64,000 bases of DNA, from contig CADCSX010000008.1 of the NCBI GenBank assembly GCA_902805475.1, positions 1,488,001 to 1,552,000 on the forward strand, written 5' to 3'. The notes below the pieces were generated by a model. It searched no databases. It saw only the letters and a program-made list of their open reading frames with translations, and was not told the DNA's origin. The translations under genes were made by a program, and so were the position numbers. This DNA is from Entonaema liquescens. Its lineage: Eukaryota; Ascomycota; Sordariomycetes; Xylariales; Xylariaceae. How positions within the stretch are numbered: position 1 is the first letter of the stretch; the number at the start of each line of letters is the position of its first letter. Below, piece after piece: positions 21,651 through 32,843 of this stretch.

Positions 21651-24600
21651 ACGGAGTTTGGTTCTCCAGATTGCAAGCATCTTCACTTGTAGCTCTGAGT
21701 AGGATACACTATGGCAACTTCTAGGCCCCTCAACTATAATTTACTAAATTCTCCATGGTAAACTATACTTCTTACAAGCAGTATAACTAAGTGATATAAC
21801 TGGCCAACCGAGCTTATTAGGAAAGAAAGGAGCCCTGACTTATATACATACTTTTGCTAAGATCCCACGTACTATTATAGGTAACTAATAGAAGTCCCCT
21901 GACCACTCGTTTCGGCGCTCCAGATGCTCTATGAAGTCCGAGTAGGACCCATGTAGTATATTATACGGCGTTCTTGTAGCTGGGGCATTTAGAATTAGCG
22001 GCATCATTGAGGCTACCTTAAATGGTAGCTATCGGTGTTCATAGGAGGTAGTTAATTGAAGAGACTTAAAGAGAATTACCATATTTTCTTTGAGTAACAC
22101 AGAAGCTTGACATTGTCGTAATAGTTATAAATATCATATCATCCCTTCGTCAAATTTTTTCCCTTTTGCTTGCACCAAACAGAAATAGGCCGTAATTTAT
22201 AGCTATTAATAGAACTTGTTCAAGAAAATTTGTATCCTAAGGAACAAGCTTGATTTTAATATACTACCCGGCAAGTAGGAAAAGAGTCTGTTCATCCCGT
22301 CATTATAGAAGACGTACGGCTCCTTAAGACTGATAGATCGTAGTCCGAATCCGAAAAGCAACATGCGCTTACTAAGTACTGTGGTAGATAAGAGGCATAA
22401 CTACATGTATTGTTTATCTCGGTTAAGATTGATGCATGAAATGCCTATATAAAACCCTAAGGCCACATGAGGCTGTTTATGGCTGGTGGAAATGACAGCC
22501 TCAGAACAGACAAAATGCAATTCAACTGGTCAATATTAAGAGGCATCTACAAAACTAGACGATAGCTTGCGCAAACAATTGAACGGTGGTTATAAAAACT
22601 ACATCCAACAAATTTCCATAACCTTCCTAGATACCTAAATAATGTTTCCATAAACTGCAATATAATGACGGTCTCTATATGAGTGACAGAAGAATATTTA
22701 AGTATTATTACATTATTCGATGTAGGTATGCAATGGCTCCAAAACTCAGTAGCATTGGGTGATGTCGTACTAATCGGTTAGATTGGGCTTCTACTCTTAA
22801 ATTGATTTCTAAACGTATTCTTACCGGTGATAGTCTTTCGGGTGTAGAGATAAGATAGTTATCATTCCTAAGCTTTGTCGCTATGTCAGTCTCTGTTCTA
22901 AGCGGCGAGACTTAGGTGCTAGCAAGCTACCTTAACTTTGTAGTTTCCATTGAATCTCTCTTGTAATATCCTCACAAGGTTCTCAGGATTTATGAGATAA
23001 CCAGGGATTCTATATTCTGTCTGGCATGTTGTACGGTTCTGTACTTTGAACCCCCCCTCATGAAGTCTCCTGGTCTGATCCGGTTTCGGCAGTGTGTCAG
23101 ACGAGGATGAGAAGGTTCCCATTTTCAATAAAAAGGCGCCGAGTGCTAGGGACAAACGCTTCGATGCGATCAAGAAATCAAGAAAGCAGAGCCTGACGAA
23201 GATAAATCAAAGTTCAACAGACAGAAAGTCTTACGGTCTAGAAGGTAGGTATATATATATAGTGCGACTGGGGGGCGACTGGGGGCGACTTTGTGGCCCG
23301 ATTGAATTTCCGTCGGGGCTGATGTGCGCACGGCGGTAAAGCTTAGTGGAAACGTACATAAAGTATCTAACCTACCCCAAGGAATGGAATGTCATACATG
23401 TATTTTTTGACCCACCTAGAGCCGATAATAAATACCTAGTAAATTACAGTGCTACCAATAAACAAATGTTTGCATTTGTTTCCGAGTCAACCTTACAAGG
23501 ATAAAACAAAGAATGTCTTCCTTTAAGTAACTATTGGCTCTTAGAGAGGAATCGTTGTCAAGGTCGCACGAAGCCTTATCGCTCATTCTCGTCAGATGGA
23601 TTACTACGTGTTTGCACAAAAGGTAGAAAAAGGCAGATTATGCCAACTTTAGGGTTCCATTGCATGATGCTGTCTGTGTTACCTTTTCTTGTTGAGGTCC
23701 GATACGTAGTACATACATAAGGGTTAGGTGTATCTACCTAAGGTCAATGTACAGGTACCTAAGAGGGCTTTCAATTTAGCATTTTCAATTTAGCATTTTC
23801 AATTTGCGGTTTCTACCTACGTTATGCTACTAAATGCTTTTAATTCTTATAGGCACCGTTGTTCAGGTAATGCGTCTTTGCGTTGGGTGATTGGAGTAGG
23901 TATTCGACATGATAGGTATAGGGAGCGCATTGACCTATGTTGAAATGTTGAAGCTGATCTTACTGGCTTCTCACCTCAGCAATAAAAACAGAAATAGTCC
24001 TTCGTCCTTCATTTCCGTAAATGCGGGAAGAGTCCTTGCAGCATGGCGTAATATCGGATACCTACGTCGGCTAAAATATGCCTCACCATATCAATTAACC
24101 TTAGGTGTGTAGGACAGATCAATACCCCCTCTTTGAATACCTACTCCGTCGACTTACACATTCGATAAGAGTGATATGGAAGTGATGGCCTAAGCTATTT
24201 GCTTTTTTTCCGCTTTACAAAGAATATGGAGGATTCAATAGCTAGGTGACTGTCCTCACTTTACATAGGTAGGTAGGTACCTATTTAGGAGGAAGTGTAA
24301 GGTACCTATCGTTTTCTCCAAAAGTGAGAAAGTCTCGCTTAGAAACGTACTCAGGTGGCTTTAAACTGCTCCCGCTCACCGAGGACAATGTCATAGGGTT
24401 CGCCGATGATAAGGCGTGCAAGGGCATAGAGCTGTATGAAAGTGAACCTTTTGAGGCTTAGGGTTTTACTATGCATAAGGCGGACTATGGTGGAATTGTT
24501 GCCTGGCTGGACGTTGCCTGGGCCGCAAATTGCATTTTCAAGCTCGTCTGGTTGCCTTTTTTCAACTGGATATAAATAGGTATCTTGAGCTCAGCAGCAA

Positions 24601-24860
24601 AGCCAATTGAAGATTCCTTTTTCACCAACCACTCCAATCTCTTATTATCAATATTAAATGTTTAGTATTAAATAGAATACTAAAAATACTTGATAGGCCA
24701 TTTCCTTCTACAGTTTTATGTACGGGGTAACTGTAAATCAGTACTACCGATTCGTTTGTGGGGAAGAGAGCAATTCTATATGCTCAATGTAAGCTACTCG
24801 CTTCGTGGGATTCAGTTTTCTTTCCGGCATACAGAATTCTAACACTACATGGAAATGTAG
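21651..24860. other. Gene-free AT-rich stretch, 3.2 kb
   Basis: I see no gene with support. Minus-strand frame 22919-23173 ends with a sequence resembling a short folded domain (NPENLVRILQERFNGNYKVKV) but has no known family and could be an isolated exon or relic. Short TAGGTA/TACCTA palindromes cluster at 23730-23760 and 24255-24310. A 14-bp tandem repeat lies at 23769. Confidence 0.5.
23769..23806. repeat. Minisatellite, 14 bp, 2.7 copies
   Basis: The unit TTTCAATTTAGCAT repeats head to tail with a truncated third copy. It is intergenic. Confidence 0.85.
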
Positions 24861-26702
24861 ATGGCCCAACCTCAGGGTAACCAACTCCAGAAAGACGATG
24901 CAAATTCCCATATATCCTGCTACGACCGCGGTACTAAGTTCCGCCAGGACTACCAAAATAATAATCAAAAACGCAATGCAAGCGCAGGCGTTTCAAGTGG
25001 AGAGAAGAATAATAAGGCTGTCAAATTGTACGTCGCCTTGCGGGAAAGCAGGATACGTTCCACCAATAAAGATAGCTCTTACTTTATACCATTCAACATA
25101 CTTGAACTAGCCAAGGACCCTAGGCTCGTCAAACAGGCCCTTGAGGACGATGAAGTCTCACCAGAAGATATCTCTAAATGGGCGGATAGAATTTGCAAGA
25201 CTCAACATGAAGGAAGTCCGTTATTTCGCACATTTGCCATCCTGGTATTATGCGAGAATGCTAAGTGCATCGGGAGGTTCATCGACCAACATATCGATGA
25301 CTCCTATCTCCCTTTACCAACATTGGAGCGAAAAGAAGGCGTGATAACAATTTTACGGGACAACCATGGTAGTAAAATCAGCGAGGAAACATTGCAATAC
25401 CTTTTCGGACCACGGAGAGACTGGAAGCAAGGAAGCCTAGACAATTTCGCAACCTATCAATGGTGGGCCATATCACCTTTCTTTTACCGGCCAGAAAATA
25501 TTATCCCTCACTACGTCCTAGAACCCTCGGACGTGTTGCCCTTCACAGATAAAAAGAACCATCTTGAGGTTGAGGTGGAGTCGCTGGACCCAGATGTTAA
25601 ACAGGTCGTTTTACAGGGGGGGTTTGGCGACGTTTTCATTGTCAAAATGCATCCGCGGCATTACAACTTTCGTAATCAACCCGTACGTTTGCCCTGGTGG
25701 TTTTCTCTAAACCAAATACTAAACTGTATAAAGTATAGCGATGGTCAACACTCGTTCGCTCTCAAGCGGTTGAAATCTCGAAATTATAATGATTTCAAAT
25801 TGGAGGTCGATGCTCTTAGCAAATTCAACTACAGCATTGATAAACACCTGATTCCACTCTTGGCCACGATTGAGAAAGAGACCGAAGCTGGGAAGTATTA
25901 TCTACTATTCCCAAAGGCTAATGGCGACCTCAGGCATTTTTGGAAAACTGAGTTCACCACCAATCCTGATAGACTATCCATAATACGTTGGATGGCTGAA
26001 CAATGCCTTGGGATTGCGAGAGCTCTTTCTATGCTACATAGAGACCAGGAAATGGACAAGGGGGAAGACTATCCAATATATGGACGTCACGGCGACATCA
26101 AAGCCGGAAACATACTCTGGTTTGCCGAGCCGGGTGTCTCAGGCCCCTCAGGATGGCGTTTAGTTCTCTCTGACTTTGGCTTGATGAGATTTCACCGCTC
26201 AATATCGATATCTGCCCAGACCGCCAGCAAGCTCAAGAGAACTCTAACATATCAAGCCCCGGAGTTCGACATCACTGGAGCAAAGATATCTAGGAAGTCT
26301 GATATTTGGGCCCTCGCTTGTACGTTCCTGGATTTTATCACCTGTTACCTGGTAGGATTTCAAGCTGTGGAAGATGAATTTCCTAGCTTCCGAGGAGAAT
26401 CAGACCAGAACCTTCCAGGGGTCAGTGAGGATAAGTTTTACAGGACGACTGAAAACGGAATGTGGGCCGAACTCAAGCCAGGTGTTCGGGAATGGATTTG
26501 CAGCCTTCGCAGCAACCCCAAGTGCACTCCGTACTTCCATGACTTTCTCGACTTGATTGAAAAGCATATGCTACGTATCGAGAAGGATGAGCGATTGACG
26601 GCATCTGGGCTTGCGACTAAACTAGAGAAAATCCTTGAACAGTGCGAGAGAAAGAGCTATATAATCGAGAAGCGTGCTCCTCAACCGAAGAGGAGAAGAT
26701 GA
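24861..26702 (+). CDS. Divergent protein kinase, fungal-specific type
   Basis: Single exon, 613 aa. The N-terminal ~240 residues form a helical region (FRTFAILVLCENAKCIGRFI) found in a large fungal family of kinases. The kinase domain runs from ~248 to 600: glycine loop QGGFGDVF (252-259), ATP-anchoring K302 in FALKRLK, catalytic loop HGDIKAGN (410-417), metal-binding DFG (438-440), APE (466-468) and SDIW (480-483). The usual HRD arginine is Gly, as in RD-lacking kinases. All ATP- and metal-binding residues are present, so it may be active. The C-terminus ends in a basic KRRR. Such kinases are expanded in filamentous ascomycetes, often near HET or NLR-type genes, but no HET gene is seen here. 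Substrate unknown. The surrounding DNA is AT-rich and gene-poor. Confidence 0.88.
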   Translation: MAQPQGNQLQKDDANSHISCYDRGTKFRQDYQNNNQKRNASAGVSSGEKNNKAVKLYVALRESRIRSTNKDSSYFIPFNILELAKDPRLVKQALEDDEVSPEDISKWADRICKTQHEGSPLFRTFAILVLCENAKCIGRFIDQHIDDSYLPLPTLERKEGVITILRDNHGSKISEETLQYLFGPRRDWKQGSLDNFATYQWWAISPFFYRPENIIPHYVLEPSDVLPFTDKKNHLEVEVESLDPDVKQVVLQGGFGDVFIVKMHPRHYNFRNQPVRLPWWFSLNQILNCIKYSDGQHSFALKRLKSRNYNDFKLEVDALSKFNYSIDKHLIPLLATIEKETEAGKYYLLFPKANGDLRHFWKTEFTTNPDRLSIIRWMAEQCLGIARALSMLHRDQEMDKGEDYPIYGRHGDIKAGNILWFAEPGVSGPSGWRLVLSDFGLMRFHRSISISAQTASKLKRTLTYQAPEFDITGAKISRKSDIWALACTFLDFITCYLVGFQAVEDEFPSFRGESDQNLPGVSEDKFYRTTENGMWAELKPGVREWICSLRSNPKCTPYFHDFLDLIEKHMLRIEKDERLTASGLATKLEKILEQCERKSYIIEKRAPQPKRRR

Positions 26703-28160
26703 GAATATATTGACATATACGGGTGGATCAAGAGACGCGTCATCCATTTACAGGCAGTATAACTACTGGAGGGCGACTTGTTTTAAAAGAAGAACTGATA
26801 TATCAATCAGTTGGCGTTGGTGGTTGAGAAAAAAGGGCGACAGCGGACTGGGACTCATTTGGGTTTACGGCTAGGCGGTATCTTCGTAATCGCGGGTTAG
26901 AACCTTGTATTAATGAACTCACAATCATATCAAGCAGGTCAAAGCGATGATGAGAGGATATAATAGACTAGAAATAACGATTTTGATAAGAATCACGGTC
27001 CTCGCGGAGAATATATTAATCCAATAATTAGCATGAGAGAGTGCAGGCACTTATGCTCTAGCTCTACTTGACAGGCTTCTGTTGATGTTTCTCTCCTTTG
27101 TGTAATGCTTGTGTAAGAATAGCGTTGGCAAACTAAATCCTTCCTAGGAACGTCGAACCTAGTATCAACAGGAGAGCTTATAGCATATAGGTGAACAACG
27201 TTAAGCCCGATAATGTACGTGGGCAACCTTTTCAAGTTCGGTTTCGTCAACCTGGAAGTTATTAGATTTTTCCTTATATATAATTCTGACTTACATACGT
27301 TAGTGAGCTTCCTGGGCGCCCAGACTACCCATCTACCAGTACGGTGCTCCTTATGGTCAGTTTTAGTAATACATTACAGGTTTACCAAATACGCACTTTG
27401 AGAATGTAACCTTTCTCTCCAAGCAGCTCATTCAGGCCGTTTTTTATTTCCCCGCCATCATTGTATGTACATCGGAGAACTGATTGGACCCAACCTGGTG
27501 GATACTTGGACTTGTTCGCATTGACTTTAGAAGACATCGTGGGAATTCTGATCATAAAGATGCAAGGTAAGAAGCGCGACTAATTTTAGCTTTGTCATTT
27601 CTTGTTCTACGAGGCTTCCACTGTGGTTAATGATCCTTTTGTATGTGTTCCGTTGAGGCTCTAATCTTTAACTTGACTTTAGGGAGCATAACGGTACTCC
27701 GATACCACCCTAGCTAGCAATGCACCTTTATCTCCTTGGGCATCATTCAAGTGAGGGGCTGCTTTGGTGGCTTGATTCATATATCTCTGGTGGAGTTCAT
27801 TGGGCGTTTATTACTCCACGACAGTAAGGAAGTTTCACGCGACATCGCGTCAACCAACCAACAAACCTACAAATGCAGCCGGCCGCTGGATGATATCAGC
27901 ACATTATAATTTGACGAATTATACAATTGCCGACTATATATGAGCTAGTTATATGAGGCTCTGCTACTTGCTACGTAAGGTCCATTGTATCGAGCAAAAT
28001 GCGTCCCCATCTCAAATATCCGGAACCGGAAACCGTCCTACCCCAATGTGCGCTTCTGTTTCCACACTGCACATCATACCAGGGTGATGAACTATTATGT
28101 TTCCGGCCCCGAAACTACATTATAAATAGCTTGAAAGGAATAGCCTTACGGTAAGAGATT
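26703..28160. other. Intergenic, 1.5 kb
   Basis: No gene recognised. The right end holds a TATA box and two GGAA/TTCC-rich palindromic words (around 28015-28035 and 28100-28110) before the next gene. Confidence 0.5.
28121..28128 (+). promoter_or_regulatory. TATA box (TATAAATA)
   Basis: Matches the TATAWAWR consensus, 40 nt before the ATG of the CorA-like membrane protein. Confidence 0.45.
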
Positions 28161-29879
28161 ATGGATTGGCCGAATGCCGAGGCTTGTTTTGACGACAACG
28201 ACTTCGGGAACTTCAAGTATATACGAAGTTCATTCAAGATCGTCAGGAAGCTACAATCAGATAAGGTTAGCAAGCATCGAACAAGTTTGCAGTTATGACG
28301 TACATTTGCGAACTGAGTTAACTTGTCATTAGGAATTAATATGCTGGGACATTGAATCGGCTGAAGATTTAAGGGAATGGATCGAGAAGGTTTAAATCAA
28401 GACCTCCTTAAGTACGTCACCTAGCTAACATTATATAGAATCAGTTCTCGGTTCATCATACCTGTGAACGCGGAACGTTTGCTATGTATGTATACCTAGG
28501 AACTTAGATGATAAAAGCACCTCAAATAGAACTTACAAGGATACTAGCATCTTCCGTCGAAACACCAGCTTAGATTATTCATCCCCATCGTATCTTCCGG
28601 TCTCTAAGCATGAATTTAGTCAACTTGTTGAACTATTCCGGATACACCGTTCCATAGTCCGAACCATCCGCCGTGAAATCACTTACTTTTCTAGGACATA
28701 TATCCGCAAAGGGAGAACAGGGGGTAATAGCATTGGTATTTATGACCCCTTGGTCAACGAAAGAGATAATACTGATTTCTAAAGTGTACACTGCGAGAAC
28801 GAGTTCAGCATGGCCAGATGATATTGCCTTATCTTCAACATACTTGAGTCATAGGAATCTCAATTTGTCGGTTTTCTATGGATGTAACAAAGAGCAGTCT
28901 CTCAACGTCGAGAGGCGCCTTGAAGGCGCTGGCGACGCTATATGTAATCCGATTCTAACCCCTGGTATCTTGATTGAACTTGACCGCAACCGGCTCGTGG
29001 AACAAGTAGAGTCGGTTCTCGACCCGTTTGCGTCCAGTATAGAAGGACTATGTTGTAGTACTTCTAGGGACCCTGAAAGTATCCTAAATAGAGAAGGGGA
29101 AAACACCGACGAGCTATTGTGTCTTTACAACGACACTAGCGAATTGGCAAAAGGGATTCGAAAAGTGAAACGGCAGATCTCAGACATGTGCAAGCATACC
29201 CACGAGCTTGAAGCCATATTTTCGAATCTAAGAAGAAAGAGGAAACTCCACAGAAAACCAAGCTTGGAGAAGAAATATAGGGTCCAGACTTATGTATCTT
29301 TCACAGCCCCAAGTATTGATACCCGGATTCGCGAGCGTCTATTGGAGATCGAAGCCGAATATGATGAGAAGCTTGACGAGTGTCATATGGTTCTCAATGG
29401 GTTAAACTTCACAACACAAATGGTAAGGCAATCTCGCCACATGGGTAGACATTTATAGTCATAGGAGTCAGAAAAAAAGCTAACTTCAACTAACTAATAG
29501 GCATCGGGCCATGTTGCAAGACATCAAACCTTCACTAACACCCGAATATCCATCGAAACGAAGCGTGACAACGCACAGATGCGTTCAATCGCTCTGGTGA
29601 CTATGGTATACTTGCCACTGACATCAGTTGCTGTGAGTTTATTCTTTAATGCCTACAATCATACCAAGGGGCTAACATATCAAGTCTATCTTCTCGATGG
29701 GGGTCTTCAACTGGAACGCTACCGGAGGGCAATCTGTACTGACGTTTTACTTCTGGGTGTATATAGCTATAGGAGGTGGACTTACGATTTTGACATTGGT
29801 CTTATGGTGGGGACTAACTCGGGGTAGTTCGTGTGTAAAGGGGCATACTGAGGCAACTGAGGTGGCGAAGGTAGCTTGA
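28161..29879 (+). CDS. CorA-like two-helix membrane protein, fungal family
   Basis: Seven exons proposed: 28161-28265, 28333-28389, 28439-28485, 28530-28723, 28785-29422, 29501-29632 and 29685-29879, about 455 aa. The family pattern is clear: HHTCERGTFA, then PVSKHEFSQLVELFRIH, YTARTSSAWPDDIALSSTYL, FYGCN, an acidic NPILTPGILIELDRNRLV, a coiled-coil stretch, and the C-terminal MRSIALVTMVYLPLTSVASIF helix followed by a short loop and FWVYIAIGGGLTILTLVLWW. Two closely spaced C-terminal helices after a long soluble N-terminus recall the CorA Mg2+ transporter fold, but no GMN motif is visible, so transport is not claimed. The weak spot is the exon 3/4 junction: the 44-nt intron 28486-28529 is short and its acceptor is uncertain. 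A frameshift there is possible. The other junctions are convincing. Confidence 0.7.
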
Positions 29880-30690
29880 ACATGTCTTAGATGAGTGGTG
29901 ATGGCTTATTCGTGTCGTGTTACCCGAATGATCTGACATCGGACAACCCCTGTTGTAATCCAAGAGTATTGTCCATAACTCTGGAGGTTCCTGGTAAGGA
30001 TCTTCATAAGCGAAATAATAAACACGTATTGGTTAACAGGGTATGTTTAGTAGGTCTTTCAGACAATGAACAGCACTACATAGGCAGAATAAAATTATTA
30101 AACGAAATGGTCCTGAGGAAGAAGTCTAGAGAGCTGGAAGTCTATAGTTCTGCTAGGTGCCAAGTGTTCCTCCTCTCCACAACGTAATCTATTACATTAG
30201 AGCCATGGAGTATGTGCTTCTACAATCGTGTTCCTCCTTAGAACCCACTTTGGGTATGTGGATCTTATTTACGGGGACTGATTCTGGTTAACACATCCAC
30301 AAGGTGATCCTACCATACTATCTGTTCCTACCGCTCGTAAAAGATGACGCCATCCTTTACTATGGGAACTATCGTGAATCGTATAAGGTAGAATCTCTGA
30401 TTTGTCGATATTCACATACTTAAGTTTATTAAAGACTGGCCTACGCTTAATACTGATGAAGATATCTTTTTCCCTTTTATAAGTTTCGCATACCCACTAA
30501 CCTTCCGAATTTACAGTACCTAAAAGACTCTCGGCAGTGCGCATTGATAATATAATAGGGGTATAAAGAATCACAACATTATTCTTCAGAACGTTCAATT
30601 CAGATACGTGCTGTTAATATTTTATTTAATTAACCAAAATTCAATTTGCAAAACTCATCTCTTGTAAGTCGGGTTTATCGCTCAATACAT
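29880..30690. other. Intergenic, 0.8 kb
   Basis: A 98-codon plus-strand frame (29891-30187) begins 12 nt after the preceding stop but shows no family signature. Otherwise the stretch is AT-rich promoter sequence of the SDR gene. Confidence 0.45.
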
Positions 30691-31746
30691 ATGGCGGGCA
30701 GTGTTCTGATCACTGGGGCCAATGGTACACTTGCCATTCCGGCTGTAGAACATCTGCTTAAGAACTACCCGGAGCATACAGCACTTTTAACCGTCCGTGA
30801 TTCTTCCGATGTCGATCCTAATACGAACAAGTTGCGAGAAATAATATCACGATATCCTGCAGCAAGAGCGTTCATTTATAAGCTCGACCTGACAAGTCTC
30901 TCTGACACCCACCAGTTCGCAAGCACGCTTTCCCAGGACATAAAGACCAAGCATATTCCGCCCCTGAAGAGTTTTCTATGCAACGCATGTTACTGGGACC
31001 TAGTGGCCGACTCCGAGCCCACGGAGGATGGATATGACAAGACTTTTCAGATAAATCACATATCCCACGTGGCTCTAGTGCTCAGGCTTCTCGACGTGTT
31101 CGCACCCGATGGCGGGCGCATCGTGATGTTCTCCAGCGAAGCTCACAGCCCTGGCCGAGCAATATTAGAAAAGATACCACCTGCAATTCCCGATGACCTT
31201 GACTTGTTGATTAAGCCGGTTGTACATCCCGACAAGGCCGCAGGCGGGTTCAATAGATACGGGAATTCCAAGCTTGTCATCACCGCATGGACACACGCGT
31301 TTAATAGATACCTCGAAAAGGTAAAGAATCTTATAGTTTAAACTTATTATGGTATTGTCTTCTGACGGATTATATAGGACGAAAATCTTCGAAAAATTAC
31401 TGCTGTGGCCTATAACCCGGGTGGACTTGTTGATTCACGCCTATTCGATAGAAACACATCTCTGTCGCTTAGTCTCCTGATGCGATACGTCATTCAACCA
31501 ATATTACCATTGATGCGGTATGCAAACCCACAAATGCGCTTAGGCGCGGAGTCTGGCGTGGATTCCATCGAACTTGCACTCGATCATGTATGTCCTGGCG
31601 AGAGAGGTTACTTCGAATTGTTAGAGAAGGACGAGAGCTCTGAAGAGAGTCGAGACGAAGTTAAGCAGGAGAGATTATGGGCCAAGAGCGCCGAGTGGGC
31701 CGGGGTAAACAAGGAGAACACAGCTCTTCGAGAAGCTTTCAAGTAG
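30691..31746 (+). CDS. Short-chain dehydrogenase/reductase
   Basis: Two exons, 30691-31320 and 31378-31746, with a 57-nt intron, giving 332 aa. It has the Rossmann-fold cofactor motif TGANGTLA at ~9-16, a variant of the NAG motif reading NAC at 98-100, catalytic Ser in FSSEAHS (~147-153), and catalytic YGNSK at 190-194. The open frame extends 15 codons upstream to 30646, but the ATG directly before AGSVLITGANG fits the family better. Family knowledge suggests an NAD(P)-dependent oxidoreductase, and the substrate is unknown. The next gene downstream on the same strand is an O-methyltransferase about 1.1 kb away, a pairing common in secondary metabolism, though no core synthase lies nearby. Confidence 0.88.
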
Positions 31747-32843
31747 CTTATTATTTAGTTTTCAAAAGAATATGGTACATGCCTATACCATATCTTATAC
31801 CCGTCTCAATCTTTCGGGCCTAAATACTTAGAAAGGAGTAATATATACCTACATATATGTGTGTGTGGTCACATGCTATCATTTAATAAGCATTTACCTT
31901 AAAATTATAAAAAAGGAACATAGTTTTTACGTAGTTGTCGGTGATACGATTGGTGTGTATTGTCCACGAAAAGGGGCTAAAGGGGGTTAAAGGGGGGATT
32001 TTTCTTGGGACCGCCCAACGAGCTGACTACTAGTTTTCCTCGCTCGATACACTATAACTATCTTACAGCCAATTAAACTACACTATCAGGAGTTATGTCA
32101 AAGCACTATATCTTCTTATACTCTTAGATTAAGTAGTGGGTGCTGTATAGCGGTCTAGAACCATAATCAGAGAGGCTTGGGTTAGATAGATGCTTTTAGG
32201 CTCTCCATTAAACACTTCGCTCTTTTCGTAATAGTATCCATTAGCCACCGATTTTGATATATGAAATATCTCAAAGGCCGCCCTTTCGAGTTATTCCTAG
32301 TGTTCGTAGCCTAGTGTAATATCTACTAGGGATTTACACTGTAGTAGTAAAGACAATACCTCCTGATATAGTAGCTCAGTAACTTATAGATATTGGAATG
32401 ATTCTGAGGGGCATAATGCTAGCAAAACCTCACATCCTTCAGCTAAAGCCGCTCAAACTATATATTACCTCGTGGCTTTGGTACTATAAATGACGGCAAA
32501 TCCATTGTATGCATTAAGAAAGGATCGCAGAATAAGGTCGTCGCTAAAATGTCACTTACGCCTTGTTTTGGTTACATCACCTTACCCTCTCATAACGTCT
32601 GCAGGAGAGTTCATAATTTAAACCTAAAGCCAATTAGGGTGTAGAAAATCCAGACCGGTCGCGTCGAGCTTACGTGTCCATATAACTATATTCGTCGGTG
32701 AAGTTACCTTGAAAGGGTTGTAAACATCCACGACAGGGTATATTTCAGATTAGAGTCAGATATAATTCACTAGGGGCTTGCAAGAATGTATCCCCCTTTA
32801 ATCTTCGGGTCTCATTTCTCGCCATAACAGCAAGCACGGCAAC
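31747..32843. other. Intergenic, 1.1 kb
   Basis: Nothing recognised except G-rich runs near 31973-32000 (repeated AAAGGGG-type words) and AT-rich sequence. It is the presumed promoter of the O-methyltransferase. Confidence 0.5.

Noticed and set aside
22919..23173. 84-codon minus-strand frame ending NPENLVRILQERFNGNYKVKV
   Set aside because: Suggestive C-terminal pattern but no start or splice context that makes a gene; kept as a note in the intergenic entry.
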